Source: Bacillota bacterium
GTDB lineage: Bacteria; Bacillota; Clostridia; Christensenellales; Aristaeellaceae
Direction: 5' to 3'
Assembly: GCA_023416585.1 (NCBI GenBank)
Contig: JAEZHM010000052.1
Span: forward strand, 1-42,091
Length of the DNA: 42,091 bases
This document shows, in pieces, positions 34,594-42,091 of this stretch (the first letter of the stretch is position 1; every line of letters starts with the position of its first letter). The notes under the pieces are model-generated. The model did not search any database and had not been told where the DNA came from. It saw only the letters and a program-made list of their open reading frames with translations. The translations under genes were made by a program, and so were the position numbers.

Positions 34594-35634
34594 ATGAAAA
34601 AATGGATTGCTCTGCTTCTCATCGCGTGTATGTTGGTTCCCGCCGCAGCATTTGCGGAAAGCGCGGGTGTGGTAAATATTTTCAACTGGGAAGACTATAT
34701 CGACGAGCAGACGCTGGAGATGTTCACCGCCGAGACCGGCATCAAGGTCAACTACATGAAATTTACAACCAACGAGGATATGCTGGTGCAGGTGGAAGCA
34801 ACTCCCTCTGCCTTTGACGTGGTGTTTCCTTCGGATTATTGTGTGGAGCGTATGATTACCAAGGGACTGCTGGAAAAAATCGATATGGCCAGCGTGCCCA
34901 ACGTGGATCAGGTCTTGCCGGAATTGCGCAACGCTTCCTATGACCCCACCGGCGAATACAGCGTGCCTTACATGTGGGGCACCGTGGGCATCCTGTATAA
35001 CAAGACCATGGTCACGGATCCTGTGGACAGCTGGTCTGTCTTCTGGGATACAAAGTATAAAAACAACGTGTTCATGATGGACAGTATCCGGGATACCATG
35101 GGCATCACGCTCAAGTACCTGGGCGAATCCATGAACACCCGCGACCCCATAGCCTTGGAAAAGGCCAAAGATCTTCTTATTCAGCAAAAGCAGGCTGGTA
35201 TCGTGAAGGCCTATCAAGTGGATGAAACCAAAGATAAGATGGTGGCCGGCGAAGCTGCCTTGGCGCTGGTCTGGAGCGGCGATGCACAGTATGCCATAGA
35301 CCTGAATGAGGATCTGGACTATGTCGTACCCAAGGAAGGCTCCAACGTGTGGGTGGATGCCATGGTCATACCCAAGGGTGCCAAAAACAAGGCCAATGCG
35401 GAGGCCTTCATCAACTTTATGTCAAGACCTGACATCGCCAAGCTTAACTGCGAAGCCATATGGTATTCCTCCCCCAACGTCGGCGCCATCGAACTGATGG
35501 GAGATGAATACAAAAACAATCCTGTTATGAACCCAGCTCCCGATGTGGTGCAAAGATGCGAATACTTCAATGACATCCAGGATTTTATTGAGATCTACAA
35601 CGCCCTGTGGCTGGATATCAAGAGTGCAAAGTAA
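34594..35634 (+). CDS. potD: Spermidine/putrescine-binding protein PotD
   Basis: A 346-residue extracellular solute-binding protein. Conserved PotD features are NIFNWEDYIDEQTLEMF, FDVVFPSDYCVERM, PYMWGTVGILYNK and WSGDAQYAIDLNEDL. The signal peptide is MKKWIALLLIACMLVPAAAFAES. A LIAC sequence at residues 9-12 resembles a lipobox but would leave an extremely short signal, so cleavage after AFA looks likelier and the anchor of this protein is unclear. The frame is open to the potC stop, but AGGAGG before ATG 34594 fixes the start. Polyamine specificity is by family only. Confidence 0.93.
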   Translation: MKKWIALLLIACMLVPAAAFAESAGVVNIFNWEDYIDEQTLEMFTAETGIKVNYMKFTTNEDMLVQVEATPSAFDVVFPSDYCVERMITKGLLEKIDMASVPNVDQVLPELRNASYDPTGEYSVPYMWGTVGILYNKTMVTDPVDSWSVFWDTKYKNNVFMMDSIRDTMGITLKYLGESMNTRDPIALEKAKDLLIQQKQAGIVKAYQVDETKDKMVAGEAALALVWSGDAQYAIDLNEDLDYVVPKEGSNVWVDAMVIPKGAKNKANAEAFINFMSRPDIAKLNCEAIWYSSPNVGAIELMGDEYKNNPVMNPAPDVVQRCEYFNDIQDFIEIYNALWLDIKSAK

Positions 35635-35638
35635 TCTC

Positions 35639-35790
35639 GAAGGTTTCCAAAGGGCTCCGAAGCCGAAGCGCCCCAGTGGCGGATGAAGCAAGGCGGAGGA
35701 GGCTGGCGAAACGAGCGGCGGGCTGCAGCGAACACCGCGACGATTGAGCCAGGTGGGTAGGAAAGCACTTTGGTCACGCCCGCAGGCGCG
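35639..35790 (+). repeat. Dispersed intergenic element, copy A
   Basis: This copy starts four bases after the potD stop. It shares with copy B (40025-40224) the blocks GAAGGTTTCCAAAG, GGCTCCGAAGCC, GGCGGAGGAG-CTGGCG, GACGATTGAGCCAG and GGTAGGAAAGC-CTTTG in the same order and orientation. The final hairpin is CGCC-CGCA-GGCG. Potential stems are CCAAAG/CTTTGG (outer), GGCT/AGCC, CGCC/GGCG and CTGGC/GCCAG. It is about 45 bases shorter than copy B. No coding frame with a ribosome site is seen. Confidence 0.75.
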
Positions 35791-35818
35791 ATATTCCCTT
35801 CAATAAGCATAAGATAGA

Positions 35819-35855
35819 AGCAGGCTCGCTACATTACAGCGGGCCTGTTTTGTTG
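35819..35855 (+). terminator. Terminator downstream of the pot operon and copy A
   Basis: CAGGCTCGCT / AGCGGGCCTG forms a stem (one G-T pair and a minor mismatch) followed by TTTTGTTG. It lies just before the convergent XRE gene and may end both transcripts. Confidence 0.75.
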
Positions 35856-35861
35856 TTATGA

Positions 35862-36413
35862 TTACCTCGGATAATAAAGTATCATGCTCATCTCCACCGG
35901 TACATCCCCATCATTCCTGTATCCGTGGGCCACATCAGCTTTGAATCGAATGGAGTCGCCCTTGCGTAAAAGCTCCTCCCGGCCGTTGATGATAACTACA
36001 GCGTCTCCGGTAAACACGGTAATATACTCCTCCGTACCGCTCAAATGCGCCGAAGATTCAAACGTACATTTGGGCTGCATTCCGATCCGGTAGATTTCAA
36101 AGCGTCTTTCCTCGTCAAAAGAAAAGATAGGATGGTTGATGAACAACCCGCCGCACTCCATCATCGGCATGATATCCTGTTCCCTTACGATCTCCGTTTC
36201 TTCCGTTTCCCTTTCCAAAAAGGAGGTAAAGGATATTTTCAGCCCGTTGGCAATTTTCCAAAGCACGCTGATGGTTGGATTCACTTCTCCACGCTCGATC
36301 TGTCCCAGCATGCTCTTGGAAACACCTGACAGCCGGGAGACAGTGTCCAGGCTCATTTTTCGCGCTTCACGTACCTTTTTGAAGTTGCCGGCAATAGTCC
36401 GGTTTACATCCAT
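35862..36413 (-). CDS. XRE-family regulator with cupin domain, divergent from lysE
   Basis: A 183-residue protein. The N-terminal HTH is FKKVREARKMSLDTVSRLSGVSKSMLGQIERG-type (residues about 8-42), and the C-terminal cupin (about 105-180) includes GTEEYITVFTGDAVVIINGRE and GDSIRFKADVAHGYRN. It resembles the other XRE-cupin protein in the window but is clearly a different paralogue. GGAGG lies before ATG 36413. The divergent exporter gene 112 bases away is its likely target, with an amino acid as possible ligand; this is inference from context. Confidence 0.9.
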   Translation of the reverse strand: MDVNRTIAGNFKKVREARKMSLDTVSRLSGVSKSMLGQIERGEVNPTISVLWKIANGLKISFTSFLERETEETEIVREQDIMPMMECGGLFINHPIFSFDEERRFEIYRIGMQPKCTFESSAHLSGTEEYITVFTGDAVVIINGREELLRKGDSIRFKADVAHGYRNDGDVPVEMSMILYYPR

Positions 36414-36525
36414 AAAATTTTCCCTCCGGGATGATTGACATCATACTGCACACATCGTATTATATATCGCATATCCATTCCTATCCATGGCCAGTATATC
36501 ATACATGTTCCGGGAGGTAAACCAA

Positions 36526-37107
36526 ATGCCCAATCCGCTTGCGTTCCTGGCCTATATCCTGGTGACGGCATATACACCGGGGCCCAACAACATCCTTTCC
36601 ATGAGCAATGGCAGCATGTACGGATTCAAGAAGAGCTTCCCATTCAATGTGGGCATTCTGTGCGGTTTTTTTATCGTTATGACGCTATGCACGCTCTTCA
36701 GTGCCGCGCTCTTCGCTGTGATTCCGAAAATAAAAACGGCCATGTTGATTCTTGGGGCTATCTACATGCTGTATCTGGCATGGAAGATTTTCAAAAGCTC
36801 CACGCACGGTCCGCAAGCGCAAAAAAACAGAAGCACCTTCCTTTCAGGTATGATGCTTCAGTTTGTGAATCCAAAGATCATGGTATATGGCATCACTTCG
36901 ATGTCCGTATACATCCTGCCCTATTACAAAGATCTGGGGCATGTGATCCTTTTCGGCTTGCTTTTATCGTCGGTGGGCTTTTCCGCAACGCTTTGCTGGT
37001 CTGCATTCGGCACGGCGTTCAGCAGATTGCTGAAAAACCATGCCAAGGTACTCAATCCCATCATGGCGCTTCTTTTGGTATACTGTGCCGTTTCGCTGTT
37101 TTTCTAG
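36526..37107 (+). CDS. LysE/RhtB family amino-acid exporter
   Basis: A 193-residue protein with about six membrane helices. The family motif TPGPNN lies at residues 17-22, followed by SMYGFKKSFPFNVGILCGFF. LysE-type proteins export basic or neutral amino acids. An ATG at 36487 is in frame, but GGGAGG is spaced eight bases before ATG 36526. It is convergent with psuG with a gap of one base. Confidence 0.92.
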   Translation: MPNPLAFLAYILVTAYTPGPNNILSMSNGSMYGFKKSFPFNVGILCGFFIVMTLCTLFSAALFAVIPKIKTAMLILGAIYMLYLAWKIFKSSTHGPQAQKNRSTFLSGMMLQFVNPKIMVYGITSMSVYILPYYKDLGHVILFGLLLSSVGFSATLCWSAFGTAFSRLLKNHAKVLNPIMALLLVYCAVSLFF

Positions 37108-37108
37108 A

Positions 37109-38026
37109 TTACTTTGAAAGCGCGCATGCAATTTTCGCGCCCAGTGCAGCATTGTTATACACCAAACGGATGTTGGATTCCAGGCTTTCCCCACCTGTAA
37201 GCTTTTGTATTTTGTCCAGCAGGAATGGCGTGATCTCCTTGCCCTTTATATTCAGTTTCTTTGCCTCATCCAGCGCATTTTCAATAGCTTTGTTAATTGT
37301 ATCAAAATCCATGGCGTATTCTTCCGGGATGGGGTTCGTGACCAGCATGCCTCCCGCAAGACCGCAATCCATTTTTGCTTGAAAGACGGCCGCAATCTCC
37401 CTGGGCGTGTTAAGTTGGCAGTCTACCTTGAATCCACTGCGGCGGGTGTAGAAAGCCGGCAGTTCCTCCGTCTGATAACCGATCACTGGCACGCCTTTGG
37501 TCTCCAGATATTCCAGTGTAAGTCCAAGGTCCAGGATGGATTTAGCCCCAGCGCATACCACCATCACGCTTGTTTGAGCCAGCTCTTCCATATCCGCGGA
37601 AATATCCATGGTAGTTTCCGCGCCGCGGTGCACACCGCCGATACCGCCAGTGGCAAACACCCTAACTCCAGCTAAATGCGCGCCGATCATGGTAGCCGCT
37701 ACTGTGGTAGCTCCATCCTCCCCACGAGCCAGCAAAAGAGGCAGGTCACGGCGGCTGGCTTTTGTGACCGACAGGCCTTTCTTTCCCAAATACTCGATTT
37801 CTTCCCGGTTGATGCCTACGGTAATTTTGCCGCCGATCACAGCAATTGTGGCTGGAATGGCGCCGTTATCCCTTACGATTGCCTCTACGGCAAGCGCCGT
37901 TTCCACATTCTTGGGATAAGGCATGCCATGGGAAATGATGGTAGATTCCAGGGCTACAACAGGCTTCCCCTGGGATAAGGCGCTATGTACTTCAGGGGCA
38001 ACACGCAGATATTTTTGTTCGTTCAA
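37109..38026 (-). CDS. psuG: Pseudouridine-5'-phosphate glycosidase
   Basis: A 305-residue PsuG (YeiN/IndA) protein. Conserved parts are VALESTIISHGMPYP with the catalytic Glu (about 27), the ATGGIGGVHRGAETTMDISAD segment with the metal-binding Asp, and VVCAGAKSILDLGLTLEYLET with the Schiff-base Lys. It splits pseudouridine 5'-phosphate into uracil and ribose 5-phosphate. The start is TTG 38026, with GGAGG nine bases upstream. It follows psuK by five bases, so the two steps of the pathway are coupled. No nucleoside transporter is in the window. Confidence 0.94.
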   Translation of the reverse strand: MNEQKYLRVAPEVHSALSQGKPVVALESTIISHGMPYPKNVETALAVEAIVRDNGAIPATIAVIGGKITVGINREEIEYLGKKGLSVTKASRRDLPLLLARGEDGATTVAATMIGAHLAGVRVFATGGIGGVHRGAETTMDISADMEELAQTSVMVVCAGAKSILDLGLTLEYLETKGVPVIGYQTEELPAFYTRRSGFKVDCQLNTPREIAAVFQAKMDCGLAGGMLVTNPIPEEYAMDFDTINKAIENALDEAKKLNIKGKEITPFLLDKIQKLTGGESLESNIRLVYNNAALGAKIACALSK

Positions 38027-38031
38027 ATGGA

Positions 38032-38976
38032 TCAGCCTCCAACATGCTTCATTCTATTTACTAATAACTGAAACGACATATCCTCTCGGATAGCGCCTTT
38101 GGCTTCGGCGCACAGCGCGGCAGCTGAAAGGCCTATCATAGCCATATCCTTAGGCATCCTTCCCATAAAATAACCATACACGGCCGCAGCCATGAACGCG
38201 TCGCCGCAGCCGGTGGTATTTTCGATCCTTCCCGGATAGCAAGGCAGTATCCCCCGTTCCCTTCCGTCGTCATAGTATACCCCTTCCCCACCCAGGGATA
38301 TAAACACCAGCTTTACACCTTTTCTATGCAGCGATTCCGCGGCCTTGGGCAAATCTTCATTGCCACGGATAGATACCCCGGAAAGCACCTCGGCTTCCGG
38401 GCGGTTGGGCTTTACGCAATAAACATTCCGCAAATGCTCCTTCAGCCTGGCAGCCTTTTTCACTGATACAGGATCAGCGAACAGCGGGGCCGTACAGTTC
38501 TCCGCAAGAAAGGCTATTGCCTCCTCGTAGAGGTTTGCGTCCAGCACCACCACCCTGGAACAATTGATTTCCTCCATACGATCCCGCAAAAAAGCCGGGC
38601 TGATATGGCGGCAGATATCCATGTCGGATACAGCCAGGTTCACATCCCCATCCGGGTTATTGATGCACAAATAAGTGGAGGTAGATTCACCGGATATCGT
38701 TTGGCTCAAAGAAAGGTCTATGTGAAGCTCCCGGCAGTTTTTTTCCGCCTGATAGCCATACACGTCCTCTCCCAGCACGGTAACAAGGCGCACTGGCGCG
38801 CCAAGGCGGCTCAAATTATCTGCGATGTTCCGGCCTACACCGCCAAGGCTAAGCGTCACACGCCCTGGATTAGAATCACCCATAATCAGCGGATCGAAGG
38901 CGGTGCCGCCGATATCCATATTCACAGCCCCGACTACCGTGATAAAATCACCATCGAAAGATGCTTGTGCTGCCAC
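38032..38976 (-). CDS. psuK: PfkB-family kinase, probable pseudouridine kinase
   Basis: A 314-residue ribokinase-family protein. It begins VVGAVNMDIGGTAFDPL, shows LGGVGRNIADNLSRLGAPV (PfkB signature 1), and has NTTGCGDAFMAAAVYGYFM with the catalytic Asp (signature 2; the usual GAGD is GCGD). Next to psuG it is best read as PsuK, which phosphorylates pseudouridine. The open frame begins at TTG 38997, but the ribosome site GGGAGGA falls inside it, so GTG 38976 is the real start. Confidence 0.9.
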   Translation of the reverse strand: MAAQASFDGDFITVVGAVNMDIGGTAFDPLIMGDSNPGRVTLSLGGVGRNIADNLSRLGAPVRLVTVLGEDVYGYQAEKNCRELHIDLSLSQTISGESTSTYLCINNPDGDVNLAVSDMDICRHISPAFLRDRMEEINCSRVVVLDANLYEEAIAFLAENCTAPLFADPVSVKKAARLKEHLRNVYCVKPNRPEAEVLSGVSIRGNEDLPKAAESLHRKGVKLVFISLGGEGVYYDDGRERGILPCYPGRIENTTGCGDAFMAAAVYGYFMGRMPKDMAMIGLSAAALCAEAKGAIREDMSFQLLVNRMKHVGG

Positions 38977-39053
38977 TTGCTTTCCTCCCGGATACAACCT
39001 GTGCTATTCTACCAATACACCGACCGCCCGTCAATACAAGATGATATTCCAAC

Positions 39054-39080
39054 AAAAAAGCGGCCCGAGCAGAGCCGCCT
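39054..39080 (-). terminator. Terminator after the mgtC-family gene
   Basis: On the minus strand GCGGC / GCCGC with a nine-base loop is followed by TTTTTTG. It separates the MgtC gene from psuK. Confidence 0.8.
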
Positions 39081-39097
39081 GAGATGTAAGCCATGGA

Positions 39098-39784
39098 TCA
39101 TGTGTTCCGGGTGCGTATACCCTGTATGTTGGCGTATTCCGAAAGATGATTCACGATGTCTTTATATGTGGCTTTTCCCTGCATATCCAAAGTGTACAGG
39201 TTCGTGTATAAATTGTACTTACCCATGTTTTCAACGTGAAAGTCGATATCCAATACATGGATGCCCATATTCTGAAAATAGTCATTGATAAAGGCAATCG
39301 TTTCCACCCTGTGAATGAACTTAACCTCCACATTTTTCACGGCATTCACCTTGACCACCCTTTGCAAAATGGTCAGCGTGATCATCACGATGGCGCAGCC
39401 GGCGATTGCAATGCCGTAATAACCCATGCCGGCGGCCAAGCCAAGGCACGCCGCATTCCACAAGGAGGCAGCGGTGGTAAGCCCGGCAATCTTCTTTTGG
39501 GCAATAAAAATAGTACCGGCGCCCAAAAAGCCGATGCCGCTTACCACCTGCGCGCTGATGCGGCCCATGGTAATGGTAACGCCGGTGTTTGCATGCAGAA
39601 GATTCAGGCGCAGGGCGTCGGATATCATATACGATTCCATCACGGAGATCAACGCCGCGCCAACGCAGACCAGCACGTGCGTACGCATGCCGGCAGGCCT
39701 GTTTTTCCGTTCCCTTTCAATTCCAATCACACAGCCTACTACAACGGCCAAAAGCAAGCGCAGCCCGGCCTCCCACCAAGCCAT
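39098..39784 (-). CDS. MgtC/SapB family membrane protein
   Basis: A 228-residue protein. The N-terminal part has four to five membrane helices with conserved MgtC features (GIERERKNRPAGMRTHVLVCVGA-type loop, ISGIGFLGAGTIF-type helix, LTTAASLWNAACLGLAAGMG). The C-terminal 80 residues form an ACT-like soluble domain (FIHRVETIAFINDYFQNMGIHV). Family members relate to magnesium limitation and acid or host stress, often acting on ATP synthase or transporters rather than moving Mg2+ themselves. ATG 39793 is possible; AAGGGA is spaced better for ATG 39784. A promoter lies 130 bases upstream. Confidence 0.92.
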   Translation of the reverse strand: MAWWEAGLRLLLAVVVGCVIGIERERKNRPAGMRTHVLVCVGAALISVMESYMISDALRLNLLHANTGVTITMGRISAQVVSGIGFLGAGTIFIAQKKIAGLTTAASLWNAACLGLAAGMGYYGIAIAGCAIVMITLTILQRVVKVNAVKNVEVKFIHRVETIAFINDYFQNMGIHVLDIDFHVENMGKYNLYTNLYTLDMQGKATYKDIVNHLSEYANIQGIRTRNT

Positions 39785-39913
39785 ACAGTTCATTCCCTTC
39801 TTAATACAGTAATAAGATGAGCCATAAACGAAACAGAACGAGCTTTCATTTCCTTCAGGAATCCTTTTCCCGATGATTATGTATATGCAAGTTCTTACTT
39901 GTTTCTTACAAAC

Positions 39914-39942
39914 ATTATACTATAACTTTACAAAAATCACAA
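39914..39942 (-). promoter_or_regulatory. Sigma-A promoter for the mgtC-family gene
   Basis: On the minus strand TTGTGA (plus 39937-39942), a 17-base spacer and a perfect TATAAT (plus 39914-39919). The implied leader is about 120 bases; I see no known riboswitch in it. Confidence 0.75.
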
Positions 39943-40024
39943 GCATGATGCATTGTCCATAAACATGCAAAGGGGCTGTCGCATTCGTTGCATAATTGCA
40001 TGATCATTTAAAGAGACGGTATCT

Positions 40025-40224
40025 GAAGGTTTCCAAAGAGATCCGGAAACTGGCCGTCTTTGGCTCCGAAGCCTCGGCCCCGCCTGTGGCGGGAATTGGA
40101 GGGGCGGAGGAGACTGGCGTAACAAGCGATACAAGCGGCAGCGCAGCAGCGAGAAAAATGACAGTGAGCAGTGACGATTGAGCCAGATAGGTAGGAAAGC
40201 CCTTTGAACGCATCCGCAGATGCG
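40025..40224 (+). repeat. Dispersed intergenic element, copy B
   Basis: This is the longer copy of the element at 35639-35790. All conserved blocks are in the same order. The middle hairpin is CCCGCC-TGT-GGCGGG where copy A has CGCC/GGCG, the stem CTGGC/GCCAG is kept, and the last hairpin is CGCATC-CGCA-GATGCG followed by TTTTGAT, a plausible intrinsic terminator. The stem lengths and sequences differ between copies while pairing is kept, as expected for RNA. Both strands are open for some 60-100 codons, but without a ribosome site. Confidence 0.75.
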
Positions 40225-40697
40225 TTTTGATGGGCTTCCCACAGTACATACCTTGCCACCTAAATATCACAGGAATATTTGTAAATATTCCGGGCATCAC
40301 TCATGCGCATAGCGCGCATGAGCAGCCTATTTGTGTTAAAATTATGTAAGCGGGTAAAGACGCTGTCAAAGAGCTGTATGATACATACTGCGTATAAATT
40401 CCTTCGGCCAAGGGATGTGTGATGCTGTATCATCCGTTATTTGTATGAAACAATCATTTTATCCATGCAGGCGGTGAAAAGCCATCAAAATGCTCAGGGC
40501 TGTCATGGCATCGCGAAGCTCTCCCGCCATTCTCCCGAACGGAGCAATGGAAGGGATCTTCCACCGCAAGGTTCAGCTTTCCGGCGGGAATCTACCAGGT
40601 CTTCCAGTCTTATGATTTTGCTATCATACGCAACCTTCCGGCGGAAGAACACTACATTCGTATACATGGCCCACCATATTGAGGAGGGATTTCACAC
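40225..40697 (+). other. Non-coding leader region before the secreted repeat protein
   Basis: I see no convincing gene. It holds two perfect inverted repeats: GGAATATT/AATATTCC at 40272-40291 and CTCATGCGC/GCGCATGAG at 40300-40322. A smaller CTTCC/GGAAG hairpin lies near 40640. An 86-codon open frame at 40441-40701 has no ribosome site and an unlikely composition. No known riboswitch class could be matched. Confidence 0.5.
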
Positions 40698-42091
40698 ATG
40701 AAAAAGAATCTAAGTTACCCCATTGGCCGTCGCATGCTATCCTTCGTTATGGTTCTGCTCATGGCCTTCCCATGGGTATCAACACCTGCCATGGCCGCTT
40801 CCGAGTGGAGTAATGGTCTTGAAATCAAGATGTCATGGACGGATATCAACGGAAACACCGTTGAATCTGAACCCGCCTCCCTGATTTCTTGGGCGCAGGG
40901 CGACGTCTTCTGGCTTACGTTGTCCAGCGACATCCTGCAAAACTCCCTGACTCTGAAAATCTACAATCCAAATTACCCCGGATATAGCTATACCCCCAAC
41001 AACGGAGATTCTCTGGGGATAGTAACAGGTGCAGATAATTTGGAAGGCAACCCCGTTCTTATCAACGTTAATAATGAGAGCGGCACCCCGGTTACTGACC
41101 CTTCTACTGCCATTCGCTTATACATATCCGCCGCGCCTAAGCCTCCCGCCGAAGCTGATATTCGGGTGATCTACCAGGGTACCGATGGCGCCTCCCTGCG
41201 GGGAGACGGTTCCTTCCATGCCGTGGAGGGCCAAGAAAACCGCATCACTCCTGAACAAATCGCATTCGAAAACGGCTACACGCTATCCGCGGAAACTCCC
41301 GAGTTCGTCATCTCCTTTGATGGAAACGGTTTGCCCAATACGGACACTGTTACCTTCCTGTACAATCCTCCAGCCCCGCCTAAAGAGGCTGGCATCCGGG
41401 TGATCTACCAGGGTACAGACGGCACCTCCCTGCGGGGGGACGGTTCCTTCCATGCCGTGGAAGGCCAAGAAAACCGCATCACTCCTGAGCAAACCGCCTT
41501 CGATAACGGCTACACCCTGTCCGCAGAAACTCCCGAATTCTCCATCACCTTTGATGAAAACGGTCTGCCGAGTACGGACACCGTTACCTTCCTGTACAAT
41601 CCCCCCGCCCCGCCTAAAGAGGCTGACATCCGGGTGATCTACCAAGGTACAGACGGTGCCTCCCTCAGGGGGGACGGTTCCTTCCATGCCGTGGAAGGCC
41701 AAGAAAACCGCATCACTCCTGAGCAAACCTCCTTCGATAACGGCTACACCCTGACCGCGGAAACTCCCGAGTTCGTCATCACCTTTGATGGAAACGGCCT
41801 GCCGAGTACGGATACCGTTACCTTCCTGTACAATCCTCCCGCCCCGCCTAAAGAGGCTGACATCCGGGTGATCTACCAAGGTACAGACGGTGCCTCCCTC
41901 AGGGGAGACGGTTCATTCCACGCCGTGGAAGGCCAAGAAAACCGCATCACTCCTGAGCAAACCGCCTTCGATAACGGCTACACGCTATCCGCGGAAACTC
42001 CCGAATTCTCCATCACCTTTGATGAAAACGGTCTGCCGAGTACCGACACCGTTACCTTCCTGTACAATCCTCCCGCCCCGCCTAAAGAGGC
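40698..42091 (+). CDS. Secreted protein with near-identical 78-residue repeats (partial, runs off the window)
   Basis: 464 codons are visible and there is no stop. A signal peptide (MKKNLSYPIGRRM, hydrophobic core, ending TPAMA-A) is followed by a unique domain of about 115 residues. From 41154 come tandem repeats of exactly 234 bases, starting at 41154, 41388, 41622 and 41856, with a fifth beginning at 42090. Each repeat reads IRVIYQGTDG, SLRGDGSFHAVEGQ, NGYTLSAETPEF and DTVTFLYNPPAPPKE. The pattern (VxY-DG...NGYTL...VTFLY) is like MucBP or similar bacterial surface beta-repeats, with a Pro-rich linker. GGAGGG lies nine bases before the ATG. It is probably a surface or adhesion protein whose anchor lies beyond the window. 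Confidence 0.88.
   Translation, partial: MKKNLSYPIGRRMLSFVMVLLMAFPWVSTPAMAASEWSNGLEIKMSWTDINGNTVESEPASLISWAQGDVFWLTLSSDILQNSLTLKIYNPNYPGYSYTPNNGDSLGIVTGADNLEGNPVLINVNNESGTPVTDPSTAIRLYISAAPKPPAEADIRVIYQGTDGASLRGDGSFHAVEGQENRITPEQIAFENGYTLSAETPEFVISFDGNGLPNTDTVTFLYNPPAPPKEAGIRVIYQGTDGTSLRGDGSFHAVEGQENRITPEQTAFDNGYTLSAETPEFSITFDENGLPSTDTVTFLYNPPAPPKEADIRVIYQGTDGASLRGDGSFHAVEGQENRITPEQTSFDNGYTLTAETPEFVITFDGNGLPSTDTVTFLYNPPAPPKEADIRVIYQGTDGASLRGDGSFHAVEGQENRITPEQTAFDNGYTLSAETPEFSITFDENGLPSTDTVTFLYNPPAPPKE
41154..42091 (+). repeat. Tandem 234-bp coding repeats
   Basis: There are four full copies and the first bases of a fifth, all in frame and without indels. Copies differ at scattered single bases, such as ATT/ATC in the first codons, GGA/GAA and TCC/ACC, so they are recent or homogenised by recombination. 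The alternation of FVI-type and FSI-type units (copies 1 and 3 against 2 and 4) suggests duplication of a two-unit block. Confidence 0.93.

Noticed and set aside
36435..37382. A 315-codon plus-strand frame overlapping lysE and psuG
   Set aside because: It runs out of frame through two well-supported genes and has no ribosome site.
39996..40300. Open frames of 61-98 codons on both strands over copy B of the dispersed element
   Set aside because: They have no ribosome site, frames are not preserved between copies A and B, and conserved blocks show indels incompatible with coding.
40330..40690. A c-di-GMP or other riboswitch in the leader of the secreted repeat protein
   Set aside because: Parts such as GCAAGG and hairpins looked suggestive, but I could not match the conserved core of any known class.
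40441..40701. An 86-codon frame just before the secreted repeat protein
   Set aside because: It has no ribosome site, overlaps the leader and start of the real gene, and its sequence looks random.
41154..42091. A CRISPR-like array
   Set aside because: The repeats are 234 bases, directly tandem, in frame and without spacers; they are coding repeats.

Overview
The window looks like a chromosomal segment of a low-to-mid GC Gram-positive bacterium of the Firmicutes (Bacillota), most likely a clostridial lineage. The main reasons are an intact ctsR-mcsA-mcsB-clpC operon with a CtsR-type operator, a mrfA-mrfB (yprA-yprB) pair, a flotillin, an XRE regulator next to potABCD, strong AGGAGG ribosome sites, and frequent GTG/TTG starts. 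I cannot name a genus. No phage, conjugation, CRISPR or transposase gene is visible.

Layout: (1) 1-9.4 kb is a patchwork. It holds tRNA-Ala(CGC), a SAM methyltransferase, an arginine-deiminase-fold protein, a seven-bladed YVTN propeller protein, a frameshifted GNAT, a membrane protein with a probable frameshift, a MATE exporter, a lactonase-type propeller, a Cu/Zn superoxide dismutase-like protein, a decayed AAC(3)-family acetyltransferase gene and a small membrane protein. (2) 9.5-18.7 kb is one long minus-strand array: FAD oxidoreductase, mrfA, mrfB, TPR protein, HAD phosphomutase, tldD and pmbA. The mrfA-mrfB-TPR-phosphomutase part overlaps or nearly abuts and is probably one transcript from a good promoter upstream of mrfA. 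(3) 18.9-21 kb carries an AraC-GGDEF fusion and an AT-richer S66 (MccF/LD-carboxypeptidase) gene on the plus strand. (4) 21.2-25.7 kb is the class III heat-shock operon (minus). (5) 25.9-30.8 kb has a secreted three-repeat protein, then three SPFH-family genes on the minus strand (hflK, hflC, floT), with an unusual cluster of hairpins between hflC and floT. (6) 31.1-35.6 kb is a polyamine-type ABC operon: XRE-cupin regulator, potA, potB, potC, potD. (7) 35.9-39.8 kb has an XRE-cupin regulator divergent from a LysE exporter, the pseudouridine-degradation pair psuK-psuG, and an MgtC family gene. (8) 39.8-42.1 kb is a long non-coding stretch followed by the start of a secreted protein with near-identical 234-bp (78-residue) repeats that runs off the window.

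The most unusual non-coding signal is a dispersed intergenic element present twice (about 35639-35790 and 40025-40224). The copies share several conserved blocks and potential stems, including a final hairpin whose stem differs between copies while pairing and the CGCA loop are kept. It may be an undescribed structured RNA or a miniature repeat family. Other points worth attention are the hflC-floT hairpin cluster, the AraC-GGDEF fusion, a SOD-like protein with the catalytic arginine replaced by Glu, an arginine-deiminase-fold protein without the usual EGGD motif, and two neighbouring genes broken by single-base changes in homopolymers.
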